A DNA stretch of 64,000 nt from Acidobacteria bacterium Ga0074141. Its GTDB lineage: Bacteria; Acidobacteriota; Blastocatellia; Pyrinomonadales; Pyrinomonadaceae. Both the position numbers and the translations under genes were made by a program. Of this stretch, positions 27,835 to 37,738 are shown piece after piece. Under the pieces are notes generated by a model. The model was not told the DNA's origin. It was given only the letters and a program-made list of their open reading frames with translations, and made no database searches. The stretch lies in assembly GCA_001464665.1 (NCBI GenBank), contig LNDP01000019.1, positions 124,001 to 188,000 on the forward strand, read 5' to 3'. The first letter of the stretch is position 1; each line of letters starts with the position of its first letter.

Positions 27835-28034
27835 GATAATCGCGGCGTCGGCCGAGCCGAAGCCCCGGGGAGAATCCGGCTTGGCCGGTGGGCATTGCGG
27901 AAAGGCTTGCCTTTCCGTCTGGCATTCTTTCTTCCACAGGGCTCTGCCCGCCGATGTGCGGAAAGGCTTGCCTTTCCGTCGGGCTCTCACATTGAACGAA
28001 GCTACGCCTCCGCTCGAATTCTTCCCCAAAGGCG

Positions 28035-28158
28035 AAGACGTGACTGAAACGTCCTAAGCTGCGGAGCAGCGGCATACTTGTAGCCCCACGTGAAGCAAAG
28101 ACGTGACTCAAACGTCCTAAGCTGCGGAGCAGCGGCATATCTGTAGCCCCACGTGGAG
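28035..28158. repeat. Tandem duplication of a ~63 bp unit
   Basis: Two adjacent copies share AAGACGTGACT, ACGTCCTAAGCTGCGGAGCA, GCGGCATA and TAGCCCCACGTG, differing at only a few positions. Each includes the hairpin GCTGCGGAGCAGC. Confidence 0.75.
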
Positions 28159-28373
28159 CGAAGCGGAACGTGGGGTTGCGGCCACCACATCGACCAAAGC
28201 CCGTGAAACGGGCGGCATAGCCCAATCCAAACCAACCCGCTCCCGGAGATCCCGAGCCTTTCCGCACACCATGGCTGCAGGCCGCAAGAATCTAAACAAC
28301 GCAAACAGCCTCGCAAGCCTTCCTTCTCGCTCAGTGCTAAATGATATAGTCTCTAGGTACATCGAAGAGCTAC

Positions 28374-29147
28374 ATGACGCATTCAAGATTCTCCGCTTTC
28401 GTAGTCCTTTTGCTCGCGTTGGCCGTAAACGTCGCGGGCCAAAATACTTCAAATTTGTTCCTGTCTGACCAAACGGAGAATTCATTTTGCACCGAAGATG
28501 TAAGGCTCCGGATCGACACGTTATTGGTCGAGTTACAGCAGCGTCCGGGCTCCGTAGGTTACGTAATCGCAAGTGCCGACCGGTCGATTCCGGGCAGGTT
28601 CTTGAAGTACTTCACGAATTTCCAATTGCATGTTGGATTTCGTCGTTTCGATACCGGCCGCGTCAAATTCTACCGAGCCCCCGACGGCGACTCGATGCGG
28701 TTCGATTACTGGATATCGGTCGATGGTGTGACCACGCCCGAGCTTCCGCCGCACTACCGCTCAGCCAAGATCGTTGAGCCGACACTTTTCGATTCGAGTG
28801 AGATCATTAAGATCACAAAAGGGGTTGTCGAATTCGGGTACGGCTTTGAAACAGCCGAACCGTGCGATTGGGGCTTGCGTCTCAACGATTTTGCGATGGC
28901 CGTTAACGCAGATCCAAACCTGCAGGCGTATCTCGTCGCCTCAGCCGGAAAGCGGAATCGAGTTGGATTCGTACGCCGTGCTCTGCAGATCACATCAAGG
29001 ACGCTTTCGCGTGAGCATGGAATAACGGCAAGCAGGATCAAAACAAGCTTTGCCGGCGTTCTCCAAGACGACGAGATGCAGCTGTGGCTGGTTCCCAAAG
29101 GAAGCCCGGCACCAACATTCCGACCCGCCACATCGCCTTACAAATAA
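28374..29147 (+). CDS. Secreted protein of unknown function, paralogue of the gene at 40079
   Basis: Protein of 257 residues with signal peptide (SAFVVLLLALAVNVAGQ). The segment CTEDVRLRIDTLLVELQQRP, then GSVGYVIASADRS and RRFDTGRVKFYRAP, aligns with CGDVLARLDAFMVELQNNP, SGYVLISEAKR and RRFDRERISIVIVG of the protein encoded at 40079-40798, so both belong to one unnamed family. The end (DEMQLWLVPKGSPAPTFRP) also matches its WLWETEYWFLPAKR ending. Both copies sit next to palindromic repeats. Confidence 0.7.
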   Translation: MTHSRFSAFVVLLLALAVNVAGQNTSNLFLSDQTENSFCTEDVRLRIDTLLVELQQRPGSVGYVIASADRSIPGRFLKYFTNFQLHVGFRRFDTGRVKFYRAPDGDSMRFDYWISVDGVTTPELPPHYRSAKIVEPTLFDSSEIIKITKGVVEFGYGFETAEPCDWGLRLNDFAMAVNADPNLQAYLVASAGKRNRVGFVRRALQITSRTLSREHGITASRIKTSFAGVLQDDEMQLWLVPKGSPAPTFRPATSPYK

Positions 29148-29547
29148 CCGCTCACTGCTCCATTTACAGTTCCGGCGGCCAACAACTGATAGCTGAAAGC
29201 TGGTTATAAAAATCTCTTTACCGCTCGCCGCCCTTTAGCCGCACAAACGCCCCGCCGATCTCGCATGGTAAAAAAGCGTCTGTGTCCTCGTCTGTGTCGT
29301 CTGTGGTTGAAAATGTTGGAACACAGAATTCACAGAACAAGCACACAGAATCCACAGAAGCGAGCGCTCAACAGTATTACCGCGGCCGGCTAAAAGCTGA
29401 AAGCTTAGAGCTGATCCCAAAACTCTCCTTATCGCTTACTGCTCACGGCTCACCGTTTCCCCCTTCCATTTTATCCATATCATCCATTTCTCCCGTATCT
29501 CACGGATCGTTGTTTCATAACGCACCTCAGCGGGGGAGAATGGCGGG
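29148..29547. other. Non-coding region with word repeats
   Basis: Short words recur: CCGCTCA/CTGCTCC right after the stop codon, AAGCTGA words (29180-29205, 29392-29415), and a potential stem of TCTGTG words (29279-29306) against CACAGA words (29320-29360). No gene is supported; open frames here are short and unlike coding sequence. Confidence 0.45.
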
Positions 29548-30834
29548 ATGAGAGATGAATACAACCCGATTGACGACGACGATGATTTTGATGACGAGGC
29601 GGAGGCCCGGGAGCGGTATCCGTTTCTTTATGATGATGACGACGGCGAAAGCGACGGGCCGAGTACCGATTCGGGTGATGTTTCTGCCCCAGATGCGCTG
29701 AATAACACCGGCGATCTCGCACACCGCGAAGCGGCTAACCCAACAACATCCACCGAAACCGCTGATTCCGAAGAACCGGACGAATTTGCCGGCCAGCCGG
29801 ACTATCATTTGCTTCCGCATTTGCCCGAGGATGTCCTTCCGCGGATGCGGTACCGCCGCTACGACAGCATCTTTACGGCCAGCCCGGCGTATCTTTATTT
29901 CACGAACCCGAAGATCAACGACCGGCGGCCGCGACTTTTTGGCGAACACTGGGCCGAGGGCGAGCTCGGCATTCTGTTTTCCGATACCGGTGCGGGCAAG
30001 AGCGTCCTCGCGACGCAGATCGCCCAATCGATCGCGTCGGGTGTTCCGATCGAGCCGTTTGGCCTCGACGTCCCGGCACAGCGGGTCATCTATTTCGACC
30101 TCGAGCTGACCCGCGAGCAGTTCGACCGCCGCTATTCAAATGACGACCCGAACGCCCCGGCCAAGTTCCCGTTCCATCGCAATTTTATCCGCAGCCAGCC
30201 GCGGGCCTATGACCAACTGCCCGAGGATTTTGGCAGCGAGACGGAGTTCATTACCAGCTCGATCGTCCGGCTTGTTCAGTTCTCAGAGGCGCCGATCGTC
30301 ATAATTGACAACATCACCTGGCTCAACAATTCAGCACAGACGGGCAACGCCGCCCCGCGGATAATGAAGGCCCTCGCTAGCATCCGGCGGGAATATGGCC
30401 TCTCGGTCCTCGTCCTTGCCCATACGCCAAAGCGTTATGCCGCCTGGCCTTTTACGCTCAACGACCTGCAGGGCTCGAAGATGATCGCCAACTTTGCCGA
30501 CAGCGTCTTCGCCCTCGGCCGCTCGCGGCTCGGCCCGGACGTCCGCTACCTGAAGTGCCTCAAGCAGCGAAATAGCTTCGGCGAAACGGACGACCGCGTC
30601 GCAACGCTCCGGATCAAGAAGGACACCTGCTGGCTCGGGATGGAGTTCGAAGGCCTCACCGACGAACGCGACCACATCGGCTGGATGACCTCGCCGAAAG
30701 AGCCGGAGCGAATGCACCTTATCAAAGAGGTAGCGGAGCTGAGCGGCTTGGGGCTTACCCAACGGGAGATCGGCGAGCGATTAGGGGTTTCGGCCCCTAC
30801 CGTAAATCGCTGTTTGAAGGTGGCAGCAGGATGA
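29548..30834 (+). CDS. RepA/RecA-like AAA ATPase with C-terminal helix-turn-helix
   Basis: Protein of 428 residues. The N-terminus is strikingly acidic (DDDDDFDDEAEARERYPF, then DDDDGES). The core is a RecA-fold ATPase of the AAA_25/RepA type: Walker A FSDTGAGKSVLATQIAQSI near 150, VIYFDLELT, Walker B IVIIDNITWL, then VLVLAHTPK. The C-terminus has a helix-turn-helix (GLTQREIGERLGVSAPTVNR). Relatives are replication initiator helicases of plasmids and mobile elements, but no integrase, rep origin or toxin lies next to it. It may be a remnant of an integrated element or a domesticated gene. Confidence 0.75.
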   Translation: MRDEYNPIDDDDDFDDEAEARERYPFLYDDDDGESDGPSTDSGDVSAPDALNNTGDLAHREAANPTTSTETADSEEPDEFAGQPDYHLLPHLPEDVLPRMRYRRYDSIFTASPAYLYFTNPKINDRRPRLFGEHWAEGELGILFSDTGAGKSVLATQIAQSIASGVPIEPFGLDVPAQRVIYFDLELTREQFDRRYSNDDPNAPAKFPFHRNFIRSQPRAYDQLPEDFGSETEFITSSIVRLVQFSEAPIVIIDNITWLNNSAQTGNAAPRIMKALASIRREYGLSVLVLAHTPKRYAAWPFTLNDLQGSKMIANFADSVFALGRSRLGPDVRYLKCLKQRNSFGETDDRVATLRIKKDTCWLGMEFEGLTDERDHIGWMTSPKEPERMHLIKEVAELSGLGLTQREIGERLGVSAPTVNRCLKVAAG

Positions 30835-31010
30835 ACGCGATCTTGTTTCACCGTGTTTCAGTGTTTCACGACGTATCAGCCTTTCAGCTTGTTTCAAGAA
30901 ACGCCCGATCCGGTTTAGAAATGAAACACCGCTTGCAGATACCGTTGGGCGAAATTGAATTCGCGGGCAAGCTATGCCACAAATGTATGCTAAGAATGGC
31001 GGAACATAAT

Positions 31011-32705
31011 ATGACCAGATTGATAGAATGCGTGCCCAATTTCAGCGAGGGCCGGGACATGGCGGTGATCCGGCAGATCACCGGTGAGATAGAGCGGATC
31101 GACGGCGTAAAACTGCTCGACGTTGACCCCGGTGCGACAACGAATCGTACCGTCGTGACATTTGTCGGCACGCCGGACGAGGTCGTCGAGGCGGCCTTTC
31201 AGGCGGTCCGGAAGGCACAGGAGCTGATCGATATGCGTCGGCACAAAGGCGACCACCCGCGGTTCGGAGCGACCGACGTCTGCCCGCTGGTTCCGGTCTC
31301 GGGCATCTCGATGAAAGAGACGGCGGAGTATGCGAGAAAGCTCGGGCAGCGGATCGGCGAAGAGCTGGGCATCCCGATCTACCTCTACGAAAACGCCGCC
31401 TCGAGCGAGGTTCGCCGCAACCTCGCCAATTGCCGCGAGGGCGAATATGAAGGACTGAAGGACCGCATCACAACGGCAGAATGGCGGCCGGACTTCGGCC
31501 CGGCGGAGTTTAAGGAGAGCGTTGCCCGCTCGGGAGCGACGGCGGTCGGCGCTAGGGACTTCCTGATCGCCGTGAACTTTAACCTCAACACAACATCGAC
31601 CCGGCGGGCGAACGCCATCGCCTTCGACGTCCGCGAGAAAGGCCGCCCGAAACGCGAGGGCCACCCGATAACCGGCAAGCCGATCCTCGACGAACGCGGC
31701 GAGCCGGTGATGATCCCCGGAACGCTCAAGGGCACAAAGGCCATCGGCTGGTTTATCGAAGAATATGGCATCGCACAGGTCTCGATGAACATCACGAACC
31801 TTTCCGAGACGCCGCTCCACGTCGCCTTTGACGAGGTGAGCAGCAAGGCCGCCGCCCGCGGCATCCGCGTCACGGGGCTTGAGATCGTCGGGCTCGTGCC
31901 GAGAGCAGCGATCATCGACGCAGGCAAGCATTACCTTACCAAGCAGAGCCGTTCACACGGCATCGCCGAGAGCGAGATCGTGAAGATCGCGATCAGGTCC
32001 ATGGGCCTCGACGACCTCAAGCCATGGAAACCGCAGGAGAAGATCATCGAATACGTACTGGCCGCCGAGGCAGCCGGCACGAGGCTAATCGATATGACGT
32101 GCCGCGAATTTGCCGAAGAGACGGCGTCCGAATCGCCCGCACCCGGCGGCGGCTCGATCTCGGCCTACTTGGGAGCACTCGGTGCCGCCCTCGCCGCGAT
32201 GGTCGCGAATCTCTCGTCGCACAAGGCCGGTTGGGACGAACGCTGGGAAGAGTTTTCGGACTGGGCAGTCAAGGCTCAAGAGATGAAGGAAGATCTGTTG
32301 CGGCTTGTCGATGAGGACACGGAATCATTCAACCGTGTGATGGCCGCATTCGGCCTGCCGAAGGGAACCGACGAAGAAAAAGCGGCCCGCACCGCCGCGA
32401 TCCAGGAGGCGACAAGATACGCGACCGAGGTTCCATTCCGCACGATGGAGCGGGCGTGCGATTCGTTCGAGGTGATCCGGGCGATGGCCGAGCACGGCAA
32501 TCCAAACTCGGTAACGGACGCCGGAGTCGGAGCACTCTGTGCACGCTCGGCGGTGATCGGGGCGTTTCTTAACGTCAAGATCAACGCCGCCGGTTTGAAG
32601 GACAAGGACTTTGCCGCCGATCTGCTCACACGCGGAGCCGAGATCGAGCGGCAAGCGAATGAAAAGGAGGCCGAGATATTAGCGATCGTCAACGGCAAGA
32701 TCTGA
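31011..32705 (+). CDS. ftcD: Fused glutamate formiminotransferase / formimidoyltetrahydrofolate cyclodeaminase
   Basis: Protein of 564 residues. Residues 1-~325 are the formiminotransferase (IECVPNFSEGRDMAVIRQIT, HKGDHPRFGATDVCPLVPVS, NFNLNTTSTRRANAIAFDVR); ~360-564 the cyclodeaminase (FAEETASESPAPGGGSISAY, GALGAALAAMVANLSSHKAG). It moves the formimino group of N-formimino-glutamate from histidine breakdown to tetrahydrofolate and then releases ammonia. ATG 31011 fits the family start and has GGCGGAA upstream; 60 in-frame upstream codons are discounted. No hutH, hutU or hutI lies nearby; the secreted amidohydrolases at 15-20 kb are not hutI because they are exported. Confidence 0.94.
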   Translation: MTRLIECVPNFSEGRDMAVIRQITGEIERIDGVKLLDVDPGATTNRTVVTFVGTPDEVVEAAFQAVRKAQELIDMRRHKGDHPRFGATDVCPLVPVSGISMKETAEYARKLGQRIGEELGIPIYLYENAASSEVRRNLANCREGEYEGLKDRITTAEWRPDFGPAEFKESVARSGATAVGARDFLIAVNFNLNTTSTRRANAIAFDVREKGRPKREGHPITGKPILDERGEPVMIPGTLKGTKAIGWFIEEYGIAQVSMNITNLSETPLHVAFDEVSSKAAARGIRVTGLEIVGLVPRAAIIDAGKHYLTKQSRSHGIAESEIVKIAIRSMGLDDLKPWKPQEKIIEYVLAAEAAGTRLIDMTCREFAEETASESPAPGGGSISAYLGALGAALAAMVANLSSHKAGWDERWEEFSDWAVKAQEMKEDLLRLVDEDTESFNRVMAAFGLPKGTDEEKAARTAAIQEATRYATEVPFRTMERACDSFEVIRAMAEHGNPNSVTDAGVGALCARSAVIGAFLNVKINAAGLKDKDFAADLLTRGAEIERQANEKEAEILAIVNGKI

Positions 32706-32711
32706 GCCGGG

Positions 32712-34190
32712 TCAGCTACCGTAACCGATCGACACAGCAACGTAGAGGACGACGAAACCAAGGATGAAGAGAAAGATCTGCAGCGGCAAAATCCATCGGG
32801 CCCACTTCGTCCAGGAGATGCCGCCCAAAGCGAGTGCACCCATAAGGACGGGGCTCGTCGGGATGATCATGTTGGTAAAGCCATCGCCCATCTGGAAGGC
32901 GAGAACGGCGGTCTGCCGGGTAACGCCGACGAGATCGGAAAGCGGAGCCATCAGCGGCATGGTCAGTGCCGCCTGGCCGCTGCCTGAGGGAACGAAGAAA
33001 TTGATGAAGGTCTGTCCGGCAAACATCACCATCGCTGCGGTCGCGGAAGTCGTGCCCTCAAGCACGGTTGCCATAGCGTGGAGAATGGTGTCGATGACCT
33101 GGCCATCTTGCAAGACAATGAGTATTCCGCGGGCGAGGCCGATGATGACGCCGGTTACGGCAAGCTGGCGAACGCCCTCGGAAAAAGCGGTCGCAGTGCC
33201 GTTGCCGCCGAGTCCGCCGACGATCCCCATCAGCAAACCGATGCCGATAAAGAGAGCCGAGATCTCGATGATGTACCAGCCCTGGCCACCCTGTTCCGGC
33301 GGAAGCACGCCCCAGACGAGCAATGCCAAGCCGACGAAGAAGATCGCGAGCACGGACTTCTGGCGGCCGGTGAACGACGTATCCTCGTCATTTAAGTGCA
33401 GGCCTTCGTTTCGCCGAGTTTCGTCCGCTTCGAATGTCGGACTGATTTCGGGCGAGCTACGAACTCGACGAGCGTGCCACATCACGAACGCGATCCCAAT
33501 CGCGGTTACTATCAGCCAGAGCCCCATCCGAAAGCCCGAACCCGAAAACAACGGAACACCGGCAATACCCTGTGCGACACCGACCGTGAATGGATTGAAG
33601 AACGCCGCGGCAAAGCCGGTCATCGAGCCGACGATCGGGATCGCCGCCCCGGTGACAGAATCATACCCGAGAGCGAGCGCGAGCGGAACGAAGATCAGTA
33701 CAAATGGCACGATCTCCTCCGCCATGCCAAACACCGCACCGCCGAGCGAAAAGAGCGTCATGAAAAGCGGGATCATGATGACGCTGAGCGACTTCGACCG
33801 TCGAGATGCCTGCACCAGCCGCCGCAGTCCTGCATCGACCGCTCCGGTCTGCTGGAGTATCGAAAACGCACCACCGACGAGAAAAACAAAGGCGATGACC
33901 TGGACGACGTCCGGGTCTGTGAAGCCGAGGATCGGGGCCTTGAGTATCATCCCGGCCGAATGCAAGAGCGACGCAGCAACGCCCTTTTGCTCCACTTCTA
34001 CTCGTTCATACGTGCCCGGCACGACAACCTCTCGTTTGCCGACGCCTTGCACTTCCATCTCCGAACGCTCATACGCTCCCGGAGGTATGATCCACGTCAG
34101 GACCGCCGCAAAGACGATGATCACGAAGACGATAAGTGCGGTATCGGGCGACTTGAAACGAGAGAAAAATGAGTTTTCGTCAGCTTTCAT
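32712..34190 (-). CDS. YfcC family inner-membrane transporter
   Basis: Protein of 492 residues with about 12 hydrophobic segments. The start (ALIVFVIIVFAAVLTWIIPP GAYE in part) and GGAVFGMAEEIVPFVLIFVP, VGSMTGFAAAFFNPFTVGVA and FFVPSGSGQAALTMPLMAPL are characteristic of the YfcC/C4-dicarboxylate-type superfamily (COG1288), often annotated as basic amino-acid antiporters. Convergent with ftcD, 6 nt between stops. Substrate unknown; next to ftcD an amino-acid role is plausible. Confidence 0.85.
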   Translation of the reverse strand: MKADENSFFSRFKSPDTALIVFVIIVFAAVLTWIIPPGAYERSEMEVQGVGKREVVVPGTYERVEVEQKGVAASLLHSAGMILKAPILGFTDPDVVQVIAFVFLVGGAFSILQQTGAVDAGLRRLVQASRRSKSLSVIMIPLFMTLFSLGGAVFGMAEEIVPFVLIFVPLALALGYDSVTGAAIPIVGSMTGFAAAFFNPFTVGVAQGIAGVPLFSGSGFRMGLWLIVTAIGIAFVMWHARRVRSSPEISPTFEADETRRNEGLHLNDEDTSFTGRQKSVLAIFFVGLALLVWGVLPPEQGGQGWYIIEISALFIGIGLLMGIVGGLGGNGTATAFSEGVRQLAVTGVIIGLARGILIVLQDGQVIDTILHAMATVLEGTTSATAAMVMFAGQTFINFFVPSGSGQAALTMPLMAPLSDLVGVTRQTAVLAFQMGDGFTNMIIPTSPVLMGALALGGISWTKWARWILPLQIFLFILGFVVLYVAVSIGYGS

Positions 34191-34376
34191 GGTTTTATCT
34201 TGGACGACGGGCGGAGATTTCTTTGGCGATGTTATTCGCCATATCGGGCGGTGTCAAGGTGTTTGCCGCAAGAGCCGCAAGCCCTGGTTGCGGCCAGAGC
34301 ACCGCAGCGATAAGTTCAGGAGGGGAAACGAGCAAGGGACGAGATGTGCCCTGAGCGGTTGGGACGACGGAGTCTT

Positions 34377-35786
34377 ATGGATATGAGTAGCCCTGTTTTG
34401 CCAGAAAAAGTCATAAGCCTGGCGGAGGTGATCCGCAGTCGCGGGGGCCGGGCAATGCTCGTTGGCGGTTGCGTCCGCGATGAGTTGATGGGCATTGAGC
34501 CGAAGGATTGGGACCTCGAAGTTTACGGAATTGAGCCCGACGGCCTGCGTGAGTTACTGGATAAATTTGGCGATGTGAAAGTCGTCGGTGAGGCATTTGC
34601 GGTCTATAAGCTTGGCAATGATCTCGATGTCTCTTTGCCGAGACGTGAACGCAAGACCGGCCGCGGGCATCGGGGCTTTGTAGTCGAGGGCGACCCCGAT
34701 ATGTCGTTCGAAGAGGCGTGCTCGCGTCGTGATTTTACGATCAACGCGATTCTCAAAGACCCGCTGACCGGCGAGGTCATCGATCCTTTTGATGGTCGAG
34801 GCGACATCGATCGCAGGATTCTGCGAATGGTCTCGAAAGAAACTTTCGGCGAGGACAGCTTGCGTGTGCTCCGTGCGGCCCAGTTTGCGGCGCGATTCGA
34901 ACTTACGGTTGACGAAGAGACGGCGGAGATCTGTCGGTCGATCGACGTCACCGACCTGCCAAGAGAACGCATCTGGGGCGAGCTCGAAAAGCTACTTCTG
35001 CAGGCACGCGAACCCTCGATCGGGCTCAAGTTGCTCTACGACCTCAATGTGGTCAACCAGCTTTTTCCTGAGCTGCAGGCATTGGTCGGAGTGCCGCAGG
35101 AGCCGGATTGGCATCCCGAGGGCGACGTAGATGTGCACACACTGATGGTCGTTGATGAGGCACGGCGGCTGATCGACGGGCTCGATCATCCGCGTCAGAT
35201 CACGGTCATGCTCGGTGCACTTTGCCACGACCTGGGAAAGCCGCCGACGACCGAGTTCGTCGAGGGCCGCATTCGCTCTCGCGGCCATGACGAAGCCGGT
35301 GTCGAGCCTACGCTTGCCTTCCTAGATAGGCTCGGCGTTTACACGCAGGATGGACTTGATGTCCGCGGACAGATCGTCGAACTGGTTCGTTATCACCTAA
35401 AACCCGGCGAATATTACAACGCGATGTACCGTGGCAATCCGGTCGGAGATGGAGCGTTTCGTCGGCTCGCAAGAAAGGTCGAACCCGACCTGTTGTACCG
35501 AGTCGCAAAGGCCGACAGCCTTGGCCGCTATCCGGACGGCGACCGCAGCAAGATGATCTTCGGCTCCGAAGCCCAGGAATGGTTCATCGAACGCGTTCGC
35601 CTGCTCGCTGTCGAAAAAAAGGCACCGGACCCGATATTGCTCGGCCGGCACCTGATAGATCTGGGCTTAACGCCCTCGCCTGAATTCAGACGCATTCTGG
35701 ATGCGGTCTACGAAATGCAGCTCGACGGCCAGGTCAGCGATCTTTCCGAGGCCATCGAGCAGGCAAAAGTGCTGTTCGAACATTGA
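34377..35786 (+). CDS. cca: CCA tRNA nucleotidyltransferase
   Basis: Protein of 469 residues from ATG 34377; an in-frame ATG at 34344 would add 11 residues without family support. The class II nucleotidyltransferase head shows VGGCVRDELMG and KDWDLEV (the two catalytic Asp), RRDFTINAI and the neck FAARFELTVDEET. An HD domain follows (HTLMVVDEARR, GALCHDLGKP, RSRGHDEAG), as in proteobacterial-type enzymes with added phosphatase/phosphodiesterase. It adds or repairs the 3' CCA of tRNA. Polyadenylating activity cannot be excluded from sequence. Confidence 0.9.
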   Translation: MDMSSPVLPEKVISLAEVIRSRGGRAMLVGGCVRDELMGIEPKDWDLEVYGIEPDGLRELLDKFGDVKVVGEAFAVYKLGNDLDVSLPRRERKTGRGHRGFVVEGDPDMSFEEACSRRDFTINAILKDPLTGEVIDPFDGRGDIDRRILRMVSKETFGEDSLRVLRAAQFAARFELTVDEETAEICRSIDVTDLPRERIWGELEKLLLQAREPSIGLKLLYDLNVVNQLFPELQALVGVPQEPDWHPEGDVDVHTLMVVDEARRLIDGLDHPRQITVMLGALCHDLGKPPTTEFVEGRIRSRGHDEAGVEPTLAFLDRLGVYTQDGLDVRGQIVELVRYHLKPGEYYNAMYRGNPVGDGAFRRLARKVEPDLLYRVAKADSLGRYPDGDRSKMIFGSEAQEWFIERVRLLAVEKKAPDPILLGRHLIDLGLTPSPEFRRILDAVYEMQLDGQVSDLSEAIEQAKVLFEH

Positions 35787-35837
35787 TGCTAATCTGGCTA
35801 TTGCAATGCCTCGGGTGAAGCGTGAAACGCCAGTACA

Positions 35838-35867
35838 AAAGGCAGCCGCGTTCGACTGCCTTTGTTT
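35838..35867. terminator. Bidirectional terminator between cca and rpoD
   Basis: AAAGGCAG and CTGCCTTT form an 8 bp stem with a 10 nt loop, followed by GTTTC; it lies between the convergent stop codons of cca and rpoD. Confidence 0.75.
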
Positions 35868-35883
35868 CTCTATGATCAGGCTA

Positions 35884-37617
<1,734 letters not shown>

Positions 37618-37738
37618 AAGTCAAAACGATTTGGATTAAACGGGGCACCAAACCGTTGTCATCAATTTAAGTCTGCAAATCTTTTCCGAACGCTAAAAGC
37701 TCAGCGGCATCGCCACAAGAACTAAACCATCTATGTTA

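Larger units (their letters stand above)
27564..28373. other. Repeat-rich non-coding region
   Basis: 810 bp without a convincing gene. In order: GGCTTA/AGCTTA heptad words (27620-27655), a 134 bp element with inverted ends (27701-27834), two copies of a hairpin CGGAAAGGC-TT-GCCTTTCCG (27898, 27959), a short stretch resembling the 3' end of msrB (about 28014-28043), and a tandem duplication of ~63 bp (28035-28158). Open frames here are incompatible with one another and follow the repeats. Confidence 0.6.

Noticed and set aside
27734-28267. 177-codon minus-strand frame with repeated peptide
   Set aside because: The peptide repeat (RGAT.MPLLRSLGR) is only the translation of the 63 bp tandem DNA repeat; other frames are equally open.
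32764-34386. 540-codon plus-strand frame
   Set aside because: Antisense of the YfcC-type transporter, whose membrane helices and family motifs are unambiguous.
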